Positions 34,227 through 43,265 of a stretch of 64,000 bases of DNA are shown here, piece by piece (within the stretch, counting starts at the first letter, position 1; each line of letters opens with the position of its first letter). The translations under genes and the position numbers were made by a program. The stretch is from Nocardia brasiliensis (GTDB lineage: Bacteria > Actinomycetota > Actinomycetes > Mycobacteriales > Mycobacteriaceae). A model generated the notes under the pieces. The model made no database searches, was not told where the DNA came from, and saw only the letters and a list, made by a program, of their open reading frames with translations. The stretch spans positions 1,674,001 to 1,738,000 of the forward strand of contig NZ_CP046171.1 of NCBI RefSeq assembly GCF_011801125.1, read 5' to 3'.

Positions 34227-35204
34227 TCATTCGCCGAGCCGACGCCCCGCCAGATGCTCCGCCGGGATGTTTCCCATGCGTCCGGCCTGGTAGTCCTCGA
34301 TCGCCTGGATGATTTCGGCGCGGCTGTTCATCACGAATGGCCCGTATTGCACGACGGGTTCGCCGATCGGCTGGCCACCGAGCAGCAACATTTCCAGTTC
34401 GCCGCTCCGATTATGTTGCGCCGCATCGGCACTCACGGTGATGGCGTCACCTTGTCCGAATACCGCCAATTGGCCCTCGTGTACGGGCCTGCGTTCCGTG
34501 CCGACGGTGCCGCTGCCGGACAGCACGTAGGCCATCGCCGTGAAGTGCTGCGGCCAAGCCGTTTCCAGTTGTCCGCCGGGGCTGAGCGAGGCATGTGCGT
34601 AGGCGATGGGCGTATAGGTGGAGCCGGGGCCGTCGAAGCCGCCGATCGAGCCCGCGATGAGCCGGACCAGCGCGCCGCCGTCGTGCGAGGTGACCAGGGT
34701 CAGCTCGCTGCCGCGCAGATCCTGATAGCGCGGCGCGGCGAATTTGAGCGCGCGTGGCAGATTCACCCACAGCTGGATTCCGTGGAACCAGCCGCCGGCG
34801 ACGACCAGTTCCTCGGCGGGCAGCTCGTCGTGCAGGATGCCCGAGCCCGCGGTCATCCACTGGGTGTCGCCCTCGCCGATCACGCCACCGCCGCCGTTGG
34901 AGTCGTGGTGCACCATGGTGCCGTCCATGACGTAGGTGACGGTCTCGAAGCCGCGGTGCGGATGCCAAGGCGCACCCTTGGCCTCGTGCGGTTCGTAGGC
35001 GACCGGACCCATCTGGTCGAGCAGGATGAACGGATCCGCGGTGCGCAGGTCGATGCTCGGGAACGGCCTGCGCACCTCGAAGCCGGCGCCTTCGCGCTGC
35101 TTGGGGGCGCTGACCACGTTGCGCACGGCCCGGTTGCGCATGGTCTCGGTTGGCCGGGGCAGGCGCGGCAGCACCATGATGTCGGGGACGGTGATGGCTG
35201 GCAT
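34227..35204 (-). CDS. Pirin family protein
   Basis: The 325-residue bicupin has the pirin N-terminal domain with metal ligands in HPHRGFETVTYV and a later MTAGSGILHDE, and a C-terminal pirin domain (FTAMAYVLSGSGTV, GELEMLLLGGQPIGEPVVQYGPFVMN). Some pirins are quercetin dioxygenases, and others act in regulation. ATG 35204 has AGGAGGTCCCG upstream; the longer frame runs into the divergent MarR gene. MarR control is likely from the arrangement. Confidence 0.9.
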   Translation of the reverse strand: MPAITVPDIMVLPRLPRPTETMRNRAVRNVVSAPKQREGAGFEVRRPFPSIDLRTADPFILLDQMGPVAYEPHEAKGAPWHPHRGFETVTYVMDGTMVHHDSNGGGGVIGEGDTQWMTAGSGILHDELPAEELVVAGGWFHGIQLWVNLPRALKFAAPRYQDLRGSELTLVTSHDGGALVRLIAGSIGGFDGPGSTYTPIAYAHASLSPGGQLETAWPQHFTAMAYVLSGSGTVGTERRPVHEGQLAVFGQGDAITVSADAAQHNRSGELEMLLLGGQPIGEPVVQYGPFVMNSRAEIIQAIEDYQAGRMGNIPAEHLAGRRLGE

Positions 35205-35219
35205 CGGGACCTCCTGAGC

Positions 35220-35240
35220 GGTTGGTGTCCATGTCAACCA
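35220..35240. promoter_or_regulatory. Candidate MarR operator between pirin and MarR genes
   Basis: GGTTG-N10-CAACC (35220-35239) overlaps a second repeat TTGGT-N10-ACCAA read on the other strand. The site lies between the two divergent starts and would block both promoters if bound. Confidence 0.5.
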
Positions 35241-35262
35241 AATGGGTCTAGACTTCATTCCC

Positions 35263-35733
35263 ATGGAGTGGCTCAGTGATGAGGAGCAGGCGACCTGGAC
35301 GGCCTACGTCCGCATGCGGCAGCGGCTGGATGCGGCATTGGCCGCGGGTCTGGCCAACGACGGGGTGTCCGCCGCGGACTATGAGCTGATGGTCGCGCTC
35401 TCGGCCGCGCCGGGGGACTGCTTGCGAGCCAAGGACCTCGCGGCCGAGGTCTGCTGGGAGAAGAGTCGACTGTCCAAGCATCTGGCGCGCATGGCCGCGC
35501 GTGGGCTCGTCGATCGGCAGCCGGTCGCCGAGGATGCGCGCGGCGTGCGCGTCCAGCTCACCGCGGCCGGTCGGAGTCTGCTCGAGCGGGCTGCCCCGAA
35601 CCATGTCCAGCTGGTCCGTGAGATCTTCATCGATTGCATCGATCCCACTGAGGCAGACGCGATTCAGGCACTCTCGGACAAGGTTGTCACCGCGGCGGAG
35701 GAGTCCTCGCTCGGGGCGCGTCAGCTGTCTTAG
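35263..35733 (+). CDS. MarR family transcriptional regulator
   Basis: The 156-residue protein has the MarR winged helix: DYELMVALSAAPGDCLRAKDLAAEVCWEKSRLSKHLARMAARGLVDRQ with wing AEDARGVRVQLTAAGRSLL. It is divergent from the pirin gene and likely represses it and itself. ATG 35263 leads directly into WLSDEEQATW; ATG 35242 would add seven residues. Its stop overlaps that of the convergent DUF1992 gene. Confidence 0.9.
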   Translation: MEWLSDEEQATWTAYVRMRQRLDAALAAGLANDGVSAADYELMVALSAAPGDCLRAKDLAAEVCWEKSRLSKHLARMAARGLVDRQPVAEDARGVRVQLTAAGRSLLERAAPNHVQLVREIFIDCIDPTEADAIQALSDKVVTAAEESSLGARQLS

Positions 35734-36209
35734 CGGCCGAAGAGCCGGCGCCACCATCCGGCGCGGGGCCGCTCGGATCGCGGCGCGGGAGCCGGCGTCG
35801 GCTGCTGTGGCTTGCGGCGTTCGGCCCGCCATTGCTCGACGATCTTGTCCGCATCGACCGGCGCGACCTGCACGTGCGGGCCGTGCGGCATGCGCAGCCA
35901 GTCGACGACGCGGCGGTTGAGTTCTCGCACGGTCTCCCGGACGGCCTGCTCGGACCGCAGCTCCCGCACGGTCTGCGGCAGTCGTTCGACATCGCGGCGC
36001 AGCAGGATCGACGGCGGCAGCAGCGCCTCGCCGCTGATCCCCTCTTTGCGGAGATAGCCCTTCATCCACCAGTTTTCGTCGTCACTACCGTGCGGGATCG
36101 GTTTGCCCGCACCGGGCAGGTTCTGGAATTCGCCGCGCTCGCTCGCCTCGCGGATCTGCTTGTCGATCCACGATTCGAAATCGAGGCTCGCCGGCTTGCG
36201 CTCGGTCAT
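35730..36209 (-). CDS. DUF1992 (DnaJ-homologue C member 28-like) protein
   Basis: The 159-residue protein carries the DUF1992 signature: FESWIDKQIREASERGEFQNLPGAGKPI, then WWMKGYLRKEGI and LLPPSILLRRDVERLP. The family is widespread and its function is unknown. The C-terminus is a basic proline-rich tail ending WWRRLFGR. ATG 36209 is preferred over an upstream start as it immediately precedes the conserved domain. Confidence 0.85.
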   Translation of the reverse strand: MTERKPASLDFESWIDKQIREASERGEFQNLPGAGKPIPHGSDDENWWMKGYLRKEGISGEALLPPSILLRRDVERLPQTVRELRSEQAVRETVRELNRRVVDWLRMPHGPHVQVAPVDADKIVEQWRAERRKPQQPTPAPAPRSERPRAGWWRRLFGR

Positions 36210-36308
36210 GGCGGTCTCCCTCACGTCAGCTTCGACGGCCGGGTACGCCACCAGCGTACCCAATCACGCGGAGCGGATGCTGAAACCGCTGTAGGGCAAG
36301 TGTTTCCG

Positions 36309-36623
36309 CTACGACCACGGCGTAATGGGCGGCTTTACCCACAGCAGCTTCTCGTCGGTCTTCGTGCGTCGCGCGGCGGGATGGTCCGGGTGGCGCGCGG
36401 CCCATTCGTCCTTGTCGGTGAGCAGCGCCGCGACGGTGCCCCAGGTCTCCTCGGTGCTCGGCGGGTTGGTCTCGGCGGCTCTGGCGAGCTTGCGGCGCGT
36501 CGACGCGGGCATCGCGAGCAACTCCGCTCCGGTGATGCCCCGCTGCCAGATATAGCCTGCGAGGCGTTTGGCTTTTTCGGCGCGGCTCTTGGCCGCCGCG
36601 TCGCTGTGCGCGTAATCGGTCAT
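36309..36623 (-). CDS. Hypothetical protein
   Basis: The 104-residue basic, helical protein (KSRAEKAKRLAGYIWQRGITGAELLAMPASTRRKLARAAE, then ETWGTVAALLTDKDEWAARHP) appears cytoplasmic, and I recall similar short proteins in Nocardia and Rhodococcus. No motif supports a function. It is placed between the DUF1992 and transglycosylase genes on the same strand, with gaps of 100 nt on either side. Confidence 0.65.
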   Translation of the reverse strand: MTDYAHSDAAAKSRAEKAKRLAGYIWQRGITGAELLAMPASTRRKLARAAETNPPSTEETWGTVAALLTDKDEWAARHPDHPAARRTKTDEKLLWVKPPITPWS

Positions 36624-36728
36624 CGCGGAAGTCCATAGGGTCGGGTGTGCACGACCCTAGTCGCAGGTTGGGGCGGACCCGACGACGCCTCCCCGCCGGG
36701 TGTGCGAGGAGGCGTCGGTGCGGATGGC

Positions 36729-37316
36729 TCAGTAGGCGCCGTGGACGTTGTCCATCGAGCCGTAGGTGCGCGCCGCGTAGTTGCAGGCGGCGGCGATGTT
36801 GGCGACCGGGTCGTAGATGTCCCAGGAGGTGCCTTCGACGTGGTAGGCGCGGAAGGTCGGATCGATCACCTGGAGCAGGCCCTTGGACGGGATGCCCGCG
36901 GCGGCGTTGGAGTCCCACAGATTGATCGCCTGCGGGTTACCGGTCGACTCACGCATGATGTTGCGGAAGATGCCGTCGTAGCTGCCCGGGATGCCGTTGG
37001 CCGCCATGATGTCGAGCGCCTGGCGGATCCAGCCGTCCAGGTTGTCCGGGTAGGTGGGCTCGGGCATCGGGGCCGGGATCGGCTCCGGTTCGGGCGCGGG
37101 CAGCGGCGCGGGCATGGGTGCCGGGATGGCCGCGGCGACGGGCTCGGCGGCCTGGTGCCGATCGGCGACCAGTGCGATGCGAGACGGAACGCTGTCGTCG
37201 GCCACCGAGACGGCGGAGGAGGCGGCTACGGCGACGATGCCGGCCGCGGCGATCGCGACCGTGAAGCCCTCGCGCAGCGACGAGCGGCGGAGCGTGGAAA
37301 AGCGTCTGTCAGGCAT
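36729..37316 (-). CDS. Secreted lytic transglycosylase-like protein
   Basis: The 195-residue protein begins with a basic tail and a membrane/signal segment (FTVAIAAAGIVAVAASSAVSVA). A Pro/Ala/Glu repeat region (PAPMPAPLPAPEPEPIPAPMPEP) leads to an SLT-like lysozyme fold with catalytic Glu in NIMRESTGNPQAINLWDSNA, then SKGLLQVIDPTF and YDPVANIAAACNYAARTYGS. It should cleave peptidoglycan at the cell surface. ATG 37316 starts the basic tail. Confidence 0.88.
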   Translation of the reverse strand: MPDRRFSTLRRSSLREGFTVAIAAAGIVAVAASSAVSVADDSVPSRIALVADRHQAAEPVAAAIPAPMPAPLPAPEPEPIPAPMPEPTYPDNLDGWIRQALDIMAANGIPGSYDGIFRNIMRESTGNPQAINLWDSNAAAGIPSKGLLQVIDPTFRAYHVEGTSWDIYDPVANIAAACNYAARTYGSMDNVHGAY

Positions 37317-38047
37317 TGCGAAATCGGTTCCTTTGTCGGGGACAGGTTTCGATCCGGGCATGCGTGGGCAGCACGGATCCGAGGCGGGACGCGCAGGGGT
37401 GGCGCTCGCCGGTACGGGCTGATGTGCTTTTGTGGGTTTTGGTTGTGCGGGACGTCTTGGTCCCGAAAACGCGACGCGCTCAGTGCGGCGATGCCGGGGC
37501 GCTCACTGCGAGCCCGGCCGCGATGTCGCGGGGGACTCCGCATCCTCGATGCGGAGAAAGTGGCGGAAGGTTGGGTTCGCGGGTCCGTTGCCGGATCCCG
37601 ATCCGCCGACCGCGGCAGGCATAGGGCTTGCCGTTGCGGTCGTTTTCCGAATGTGGGTGAACAACTCCTCGGTGTAACCAAACTCCAGGTCGCTTATTGA
37701 CCTGATCGCAGAATGGTCACAGATGGTTAACGCGCAGTGAACGAAAACCAAACGGAAGGTGCGATAGATCTTGAAAGGCCCCCTCGGTAGTTGCCGAACC
37801 GTTACCTACGCAGGGAGTTTGCTGGTAAACCGATTGTGCGGCACGTCACAGAAGTTTTCGGCTAACGAATCCGTGTTCTGTTGCCGCATAGGGGTAATGG
37901 TCCGGATCGAGGCCCGTGATAGACCGAAGTGATCGGTCGGTTCACGTGGTTTCGTCCCGGAGAAGTCCGATCCAGGGTGTGCGTGAGGCCGAATACAGGG
38001 GAGTAGCTAACCGTCGACACCTCGTTATCGGGGTAGATAGGACTGCC
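37317..38047. other. Long divergent intergenic region
   Basis: About 730 bases between the leftward transglycosylase gene and the rightward small secreted gene. I looked for the c-di-AMP (ydaO) riboswitch that often precedes cell-wall hydrolase genes in actinobacteria and did not find its conserved pieces. No gene or strong hairpin was recognised; the part around 37660-37830 is poorer in G and C and probably holds promoters. Confidence 0.4.
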
Positions 38048-38416
38048 GTGAAGATCCGAACCGCCCCCGTGTGCCGCGCGAGCCTGCTGGTCGCCGCGAC
38101 CGCGACCGCGGCGCTGCCGTCCCTGGGTGTCGCGATGTTCACCCTGACGACCATGGCCGCGGTTGATCTGCCCGATGCGGCGGGCCGGGAGGCGGTGATC
38201 AGGCAGTACGCGGTCGTTCCGCTCGAGTCCGGCGTCGACTTCTGCCAGGATGCGAACAAGGACGAGGGGTATTACGCCGACCCGCACGACGATGCCGTGT
38301 TCTACCACTGCCTGGATTCCGCGAACCGCCGTATGGCGACCCTGCACTTCCGCTGCCTCGATCAGGCGCGTTACGACGCCCGGCAATCGGTCTGCGTGGT
38401 GCGCCGCCCGGAATGA
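38048..38416 (+). CDS. Secreted cysteine-rich protein resembling a chitin-binding peritrophin domain
   Basis: The 122-residue protein starts at GTG 38048 with a signal-like N-terminus (VCRASLLVAATATAALPSLG ...). The mature part has four cysteines: DFCQDANKDEGYYADPHDDAVFYHC, then LHFRCLDQARYDARQSVC. The C-x-GYYADP-xx-x-x-FYxC-x-C-x-(F/Y)D-x-C order resembles CBM14/peritrophin-A chitin-binding domains, with the usual second cysteine replaced by Asp. Location outside the cell is likely; binding of chitin is inference. Confidence 0.65.
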   Translation: MKIRTAPVCRASLLVAATATAALPSLGVAMFTLTTMAAVDLPDAAGREAVIRQYAVVPLESGVDFCQDANKDEGYYADPHDDAVFYHCLDSANRRMATLHFRCLDQARYDARQSVCVVRRPE

Positions 38417-38664
38417 GCGGCGCCTGCTCGGTCGTGCTGGTGCTTGGGCCGGCGGTACGCATGGAAATCCTTGCCGCCAAAGGCCTTCGGCGTGGTTTGT
38501 GTTGCGGCAAGCGCTCCTGCCGGGCTCGATCGGTCGGGCCCGGCAGCGGTTCTCGTTCAAACCAGCGCGTGGCGCGGCTGCGGGGTGTGGTGTCTCGACT
38601 GCCCGGACAGTGCCGGTCGTCAGCTGGAAACCCTCACGGCCTTAACGGTTTTGATCCGGCGGTA

Positions 38665-39123
38665 TCAGCGGGCGTGCAGCGCCAACTCGACCATGGGCAA
38701 GGTGTCGACCGGGGCGCCGGTGGCTTGTTCGATGGTGGCGCGCAGGTTTTTCCAGGCGCGGGGGTGGTGGGTGATGTAGCGGTCGAGTGCGGCGGCCGAT
38801 TCCGTGTCCGACAGCGGCGTGGCGGTGGCGGGAACCGCGCGTTTGGTGCCCGCGGAGACGTGCACCTGCGGGTTGGCCTGAATATTGCGATACCACTGGG
38901 CTTTCGTGCCGAAGCCGGAGACCACGATGTAGCGGTCGGGCGCGGGCCGGTCGACGACCTCGAGCACCACGAATCGTGCCGCGCCACTTCGCCGCCCGAC
39001 GTGCTGAATCATCAACAACCGTGCGCCGAACAGAAAACCGAGGCCCGCTCGGTACAACCAGATCGGCGCGCGCACAGCCCAGCGGGTCCGCAGTATCCGG
39101 GCGCCTAGATCGGCAATGGTCAT
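38665..39123 (-). CDS. Deazaflavin (F420)-dependent nitroreductase family protein
   Basis: The 152-residue protein matches the DDN-type split-barrel family: a hydrophobic N-terminus, LLMIQHVGRRSGAARFVVLEVV, YIVVSGFGTKAQWYRNIQANPQVHV (the F420-binding GxxxxxxWyxNixA pattern), and RAWKNLRATIEQATG. Members use reduced F420 to reduce quinones or nitro compounds at the membrane. It ends 8 nt downstream of the YfhO-like gene on the same strand, so co-transcription is likely. Confidence 0.85.
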   Translation of the reverse strand: MTIADLGARILRTRWAVRAPIWLYRAGLGFLFGARLLMIQHVGRRSGAARFVVLEVVDRPAPDRYIVVSGFGTKAQWYRNIQANPQVHVSAGTKRAVPATATPLSDTESAAALDRYITHHPRAWKNLRATIEQATGAPVDTLPMVELALHAR

Positions 39124-39131
39124 CTCTACTC

Positions 39132-41369
39132 CTAAGGCACAGCGATCAATTCGTGTTCGGGTTCGTCCGGGGTGCGGTGTTCCGGTAGCGGTGCGCCGGT
39201 GTCGAGCCGCCGTCGCCGCAGATACGCCCAATGCAGCCAGCACATTCCGGCGAGGCCGGCCAGCGCGGCGGCGAGGCAGCTCTGCCAGGCCGAGGGGCGC
39301 CAGGTGAGGACCAGTTCGGCGTTCTGGGTGCCCGCCGGAATATTCACGGTGACAAAGGTTCCCGCGAGCTTGTCCACCGGTAGGTCGCGACCGCCCATGC
39401 TCGCCTGGTACCCCGGCCAGGCCAGGCGCGCGAATACGACTCGGCCGCCGTGCTCCGAGGAGACGCGAATCCTGCTGGTGACGCTGGTGCGTTCGGTGGA
39501 GACCGCGGTGACGCCCTGCGCGTCGGCGATCAAGCCGTTGCGGGTGGACAGCAGCCCGTCGGCGTGTTCGAGCACCCAGATGTAGCGTTCGTGCCCCGGA
39601 TAGTCGACCCACTGCCAGCCGGGCGGCGGGGGAGTGCGGCCGATGTCCGGATACTGGGCGCGTTGCAGGACCACACGATCGACCTTCATCAAGTCGACAA
39701 TCGTTTTGCCAGTGGTCGGTTCGATCGCGAAGGCGCGACGATACGCATCAGGGCAGGTGCTTCCGTCCCAGCCCATGCACAGCAGTGCGCTGAACGCCGC
39801 GTGCCCGATCGGGGTGTAGGCGTTCACGTAGTCGAGGTTCATGTTCTTCGCATAGTTGCCGAACGCGAGCGAGCTGTAGGCGCCCGACAGCGACTTGTCC
39901 TCCGGCCGCAGCAAGCCACGGTCGGCGAGTTGCAATGTGACACCGTCGAATCGGGGGAACGCCGCCTTCATCGCCGAGCGCCGTTCGGGGAATCCGTACG
40001 ACAGTGGCGTCGGCGGCGCGCCGCTCACCTGCCAATAGGCGATCGGGAACATGGCGACGATGGCAAGCACGCAGCCCATCGCCACGCCCCTGGCCCGGAT
40101 CAGCCAGACCGTCGCCGCCCCCAGCGCGGCGACGGCCGTGGCCGCGACGAGATGCCACACCACCTGGTGCGGCCCTGCGGCGAAGGAGCGCACGAACAGC
40201 AGCCCGATGAGCACCGCGGCAGCGACCCCTCGACGCCGCCACTGCTCGAAAGTTCCATGGCGGCTGAGCAATACGCACACCAATACCAGCAGCGCGATCG
40301 CCACCATCGGCAGCACCCGCGCCGGCCAGCGCAGCGGACCGATCTGGCCGGGCCCCGCGCACCACATCAGCACGGCGGTCGCGAACAGCGTCACCCCGCT
40401 GAGTTCGCGTGCCGAGCGCCGCGCCGCCCCCCAGTCGATGAAGGCCAGGGCCGGGATGAGGAACCAGGCGATGTAGACCATCGGTAGCGGCTGGACGTAG
40501 CCCCACCACCCCGTGAACGCCGGAACCGTGCTCGGCAGACTGGCATTGAGCGATTCCGACCACGGCACGGTGAGGAACGGATCGTTGAGGATGCGTTCGT
40601 CGCCGCGCCAGGTGATCGGCGAGGCGAGCAGGCTCGGCAGGTAGGTCGCAAGGCCCGCCAGCCCCGCGCAGCCCGCGGCGAGCAGCAGCCGCATCGACGG
40701 TGCCCAACGTCGTTGATAGAGCACCTCACCCGCCGCCACCGCGACGATCATCAATGCCGCTTCCACCGCGGGGAAGACGTACTGCACCGAAATCGCCAGG
40801 TACAGAAAGACAACGGTCGGAATCGGCCCGCTGCGTCCCCGGGTGTAGCGCACCGCCGACGCCCAGGCGTGCACCATCCACGCGGTGCCGGTCAACGAAG
40901 TGGCCCAACTGGATTCGTCGAAGAACAGGAACCAGCCGCTCAGCGGAAAGGCCACACCCGCCACGGCCGCCCACTGCGGCCGGGAGCCGTAGGCCAGGCA
41001 GATCCGGAACACCCCGAGCGCGGCGATGATCGAGAACACCAGTTTCACCGCGGTGGCGTAGGCGGCGAGGTTGTCGAACGAGGGGGCGAGCACGTCGACG
41101 AGCAACTGTGGCGGGTTGTAGATACCCGCTTCCTCCAGTGAATAGTTGCCCGACATCCACTCCCAAGGCACCAGCGCGGGGAAGCGACCCTCCCGCAGGT
41201 AGCGGCCCATCATCACCCACATGGGTCCGTACTGGGCCTCGGTGTCGTCGGTGTAGAAGTGCCGCGGATTGCCGAGCAGCACCGCCACATAGCCAACGAC
41301 CACGCCGACCATGGTCACCGCTGTCCAGGTGCGAACTTTCGCTCGGGAGTCGTGCGCCGTCTCTGACAT
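39132..41369 (-). CDS. YfhO-like polytopic membrane protein
   Basis: The roughly 745-residue protein has about a dozen membrane segments in its first 460 residues. An early extracytoplasmic loop carries acidic and polar residues (FYTDDTEAQYGPMWVMMGRYL, LVPWEWMSGNYSLEEAGIYNPPQLL), like GT-C glycosyltransferases. A soluble extracytoplasmic domain (about 480-690) and a last membrane segment follow. YfhO-type proteins are involved in glycosylating cell-envelope polymers. ATG 41369 is chosen; an alternative start at 41423 would lie in a palindromic site. The divergent MarR gene probably controls it. Confidence 0.78.
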   Translation of the reverse strand: MSETAHDSRAKVRTWTAVTMVGVVVGYVAVLLGNPRHFYTDDTEAQYGPMWVMMGRYLREGRFPALVPWEWMSGNYSLEEAGIYNPPQLLVDVLAPSFDNLAAYATAVKLVFSIIAALGVFRICLAYGSRPQWAAVAGVAFPLSGWFLFFDESSWATSLTGTAWMVHAWASAVRYTRGRSGPIPTVVFLYLAISVQYVFPAVEAALMIVAVAAGEVLYQRRWAPSMRLLLAAGCAGLAGLATYLPSLLASPITWRGDERILNDPFLTVPWSESLNASLPSTVPAFTGWWGYVQPLPMVYIAWFLIPALAFIDWGAARRSARELSGVTLFATAVLMWCAGPGQIGPLRWPARVLPMVAIALLVLVCVLLSRHGTFEQWRRRGVAAAVLIGLLFVRSFAAGPHQVVWHLVAATAVAALGAATVWLIRARGVAMGCVLAIVAMFPIAYWQVSGAPPTPLSYGFPERRSAMKAAFPRFDGVTLQLADRGLLRPEDKSLSGAYSSLAFGNYAKNMNLDYVNAYTPIGHAAFSALLCMGWDGSTCPDAYRRAFAIEPTTGKTIVDLMKVDRVVLQRAQYPDIGRTPPPPGWQWVDYPGHERYIWVLEHADGLLSTRNGLIADAQGVTAVSTERTSVTSRIRVSSEHGGRVVFARLAWPGYQASMGGRDLPVDKLAGTFVTVNIPAGTQNAELVLTWRPSAWQSCLAAALAGLAGMCWLHWAYLRRRRLDTGAPLPEHRTPDEPEHELIAVP

Positions 41370-41403
41370 CACGAGTGCAAAACCTACCGGAAAGAGGCAC
41401 TGT

Positions 41404-41423
41404 GCAACAGTTGCCATGTGCAA
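41404..41423. promoter_or_regulatory. Candidate MarR operator upstream of the YfhO-like gene
   Basis: Two overlapping palindromes are present: GCAAC-A-GTTGC (41404-41414) and TTGC-CATGT-GCAA (41411-41423). They lie between divergent genes, close to the start of the membrane protein gene. Confidence 0.45.
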
Positions 41424-41518
41424 TATTTATGGCGCGCCGATCCGGGTTGTACCTGTCATTCGTCACGGGCGGGTCGCGGGATGGGAGAATTGGCGCTCAC
41501 CGCGAGCAAAGGGAATGG

Positions 41519-41998
41519 ATGAGCCGCCGAAGCGAGGAATCGGTCGACGAGATCACCGAGGCGCTGCTGACGGCGTCGCGACTGCTCGTCGCGCTGTCGG
41601 CCCGGTCGATCGCCTCCGTCGACGACACGCTCACCATCCCGCAGTTCCGCACGCTGGTCATCCTTTCGGCGCGCGGCCGCTCCAATGTCGCTGCGCTCGC
41701 GGGCATTCTCGGCGTGCGTCCGTCCACGGCGACCCGCATGGTGGACCGTCTCGTCGCCGCCGACCTGATCGATCGCAAGCCCAACCCGAATTCCCGCCGC
41801 GAACTGATCGTCGAGTTGACCGCTCGCGGCCGCGAGATCGTCGCCGCCGTCACGCAACGCCGCCGCGAGGAGATCGCCGCTGTGGTCGCGCAGATGCGCG
41901 AAGCCGACCGGCACGGTCTGGTCAACGCCCTCACCGCGTTCACCGCCGCCGGTGGTGCCGCGCACGGCATCGCCGACATCGACAGCTACCAACTCTGA
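41519..41998 (+). CDS. MarR family transcriptional regulator
   Basis: The 159-residue protein has the MarR domain: LTIPQFRTLVILSARGRSNVAALAGILGVRPSTATRMVDRLVAADLIDRK and wing NPNSRRELIVELTARGREIV. It is divergent from the YfhO-like/F420-reductase pair with about 150 nt between them. ATG 41519 directly precedes the conserved part; the region upstream has no domain. The ligand is unknown. Confidence 0.9.
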   Translation: MSRRSEESVDEITEALLTASRLLVALSARSIASVDDTLTIPQFRTLVILSARGRSNVAALAGILGVRPSTATRMVDRLVAADLIDRKPNPNSRRELIVELTARGREIVAAVTQRRREEIAAVVAQMREADRHGLVNALTAFTAAGGAAHGIADIDSYQL

Positions 41999-42128
41999 AT
42001 CGATAGCTTCTGCCGCGCACGGATTCACCGTAGCGGCCGCGTTGCGCGGAATTGTCCGCCTCCTCGCCCGCCGGGCGTACGTTTCACCCGCGGCAGCGCG
42101 GGAAGTCGCGTAGCGGAAGGAGGCCACA

Positions 42129-42533
42129 ATGACCGAATCGGACAACACCTACGATCCTCCGCAGGACACCGGCGACCCGGACGCGGTGGAGACCGACCCG
42201 GCGGCCCTCAGCAGTGCCGAGGACCTCGACGAAGATCGATTGCGGCTCGATCCGCAGGAGGCGGGGATGGACCCGCCCGAACAGTGGTCCGGCGCGACCG
42301 AATACGGCATGACCCAGTGGGAAGAAGCTCACCCACGTCCACTGGCCGAACGGCTGGCGGAGGAACAGCCCGACGTCACGCCGGGCCCGCCCCAACCCCA
42401 CGACGACCACGAATCCGCCTCGGACAGCGTGGATCTCGAAGTCCCCGAGTACGAGGAAACCCTCGGCATCGCCGCGGACGTCGCGGGCGGTTCACTATCG
42501 GCAGGCATCCGTCAACCACCACCACCGGAGTAG
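42129..42533 (+). CDS. DUF5709 family protein
   Basis: The 134-residue, strongly acidic and probably disordered protein has conserved blocks EDLDEDRLRLDPQEAGMDPPEQWSGATEYGMTQWEEAHPRPLAERLAEEQPD of the DUF5709 family, which is limited to actinobacteria and has no known function. GGAAGGAGG precedes the ATG. It stands alone. Confidence 0.85.
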   Translation: MTESDNTYDPPQDTGDPDAVETDPAALSSAEDLDEDRLRLDPQEAGMDPPEQWSGATEYGMTQWEEAHPRPLAERLAEEQPDVTPGPPQPHDDHESASDSVDLEVPEYEETLGIAADVAGGSLSAGIRQPPPPE

Positions 42534-42906
42534 AGCGGCCGCGAACACGGAGTGCGACTCGGCAATCCGACGATTCAGGGAAGTTCCAGCGGCCCGTCCG
42601 GAATGCCGAGGCCCGCGACGCCACCCAGAAGGCCCGTCACCCTTTGATCTTCTCCACGCGCTCGCCGTGCGAACGTCTACTTCTCGATTCGTGAACGCGA
42701 GATTTCGACGCGCTCGGACCGGGCGCACTGGGCGTCTCCGAGCAGCGCATCTACCTGCTCCGTGCAAGGTGCCCTCACGCCCGGTCCAGCGGTAGCGTCT
42801 GTATAGCAGGTCCGAGACTGTACGCATCACTCCGAAGCTCTTGACCGGGCAGCTTGGTGCCACGAGGTCGTCGCGGGGATCGATCACATCTGGACCGTAG
42901 GCCTGT
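42534..42906. other. Gap without a recognised gene
   Basis: About 370 bases with no convincing reading frame or RNA. The minus-strand frames here lack domain resemblance. Confidence 0.4.
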
Positions 42907-43048
42907 ATCGGCAATATGCTGCCGATTTCCCCTTGTCATGCCGCGCAGTGTGGGTGTACCGGTAAGGAATCGGCAGTATTTCGCCGATTTCGTGATGGAT
43001 TGCGGTAACCTAGTGGAGTCTGCGCCGTATCGGCAGAATATTGCCGAT
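42907..43048. promoter_or_regulatory. Three 20-bp operators of the hipBA operon
   Basis: Near-identical palindromes with outer arms ATCGGCA/ATCGGC and GCCGAT lie at 42907-42926, 42969-42988 and 43029-43048. Starts are 62 and 60 bp apart, about six helical turns, so bound dimers would lie on one face. The last site ends 17 bp before the hipB start codon. HipB proteins are known to bind several such palindromes and repress the operon together with HipA. Confidence 0.85.
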
Positions 43049-43064
43049 GAATGGAGGTGATGCG

Positions 43065-43265
43065 ATGGCCGGGGTAGCGAGCATTGGAGATGCCATTCGT
43101 GCGGCACGCCGCCGTCATCGGCTGACGCAGGAGCAGTTGGCGGAGTTGGCGGGCACCTCGACTCGTACGGTCCGCGAGATCGAACACGGCAGTGGCTCGA
43201 CGAGCATTTCCACTGTCGCCACGGTGGCCGACGTGGTCGGACTCACCCTGGGTGTGGTCGGTTGA
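43065..43265 (+). CDS. hipB: HipB-like XRE antitoxin
   Basis: The 66-residue protein is a bare XRE helix-turn-helix: IGDAIRAARRRHRLTQEQLAELAGTSTRTVREIEHG. It should bind the three upstream operators and neutralise HipA. ATG 43065 has GGAGGT at ideal spacing; the upstream TTG/ATG in frame would lie inside the third operator. The stop overlaps the TTG start of the kinase gene (TTGA). Confidence 0.88.
   Translation: MAGVASIGDAIRAARRRHRLTQEQLAELAGTSTRTVREIEHGSGSTSISTVATVADVVGLTLGVVG

Noticed and set aside
37317..37800. Possible ydaO-type c-di-AMP riboswitch before the transglycosylase gene
   Set aside because: The conserved GGUGAAUCC- and GGGGAACCC-like pieces are not present on the minus strand.
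42907..43048. Three spaced repeats as a small CRISPR array
   Set aside because: The units are palindromic operators directly upstream of hipB, there are only three, and there are no cas genes.
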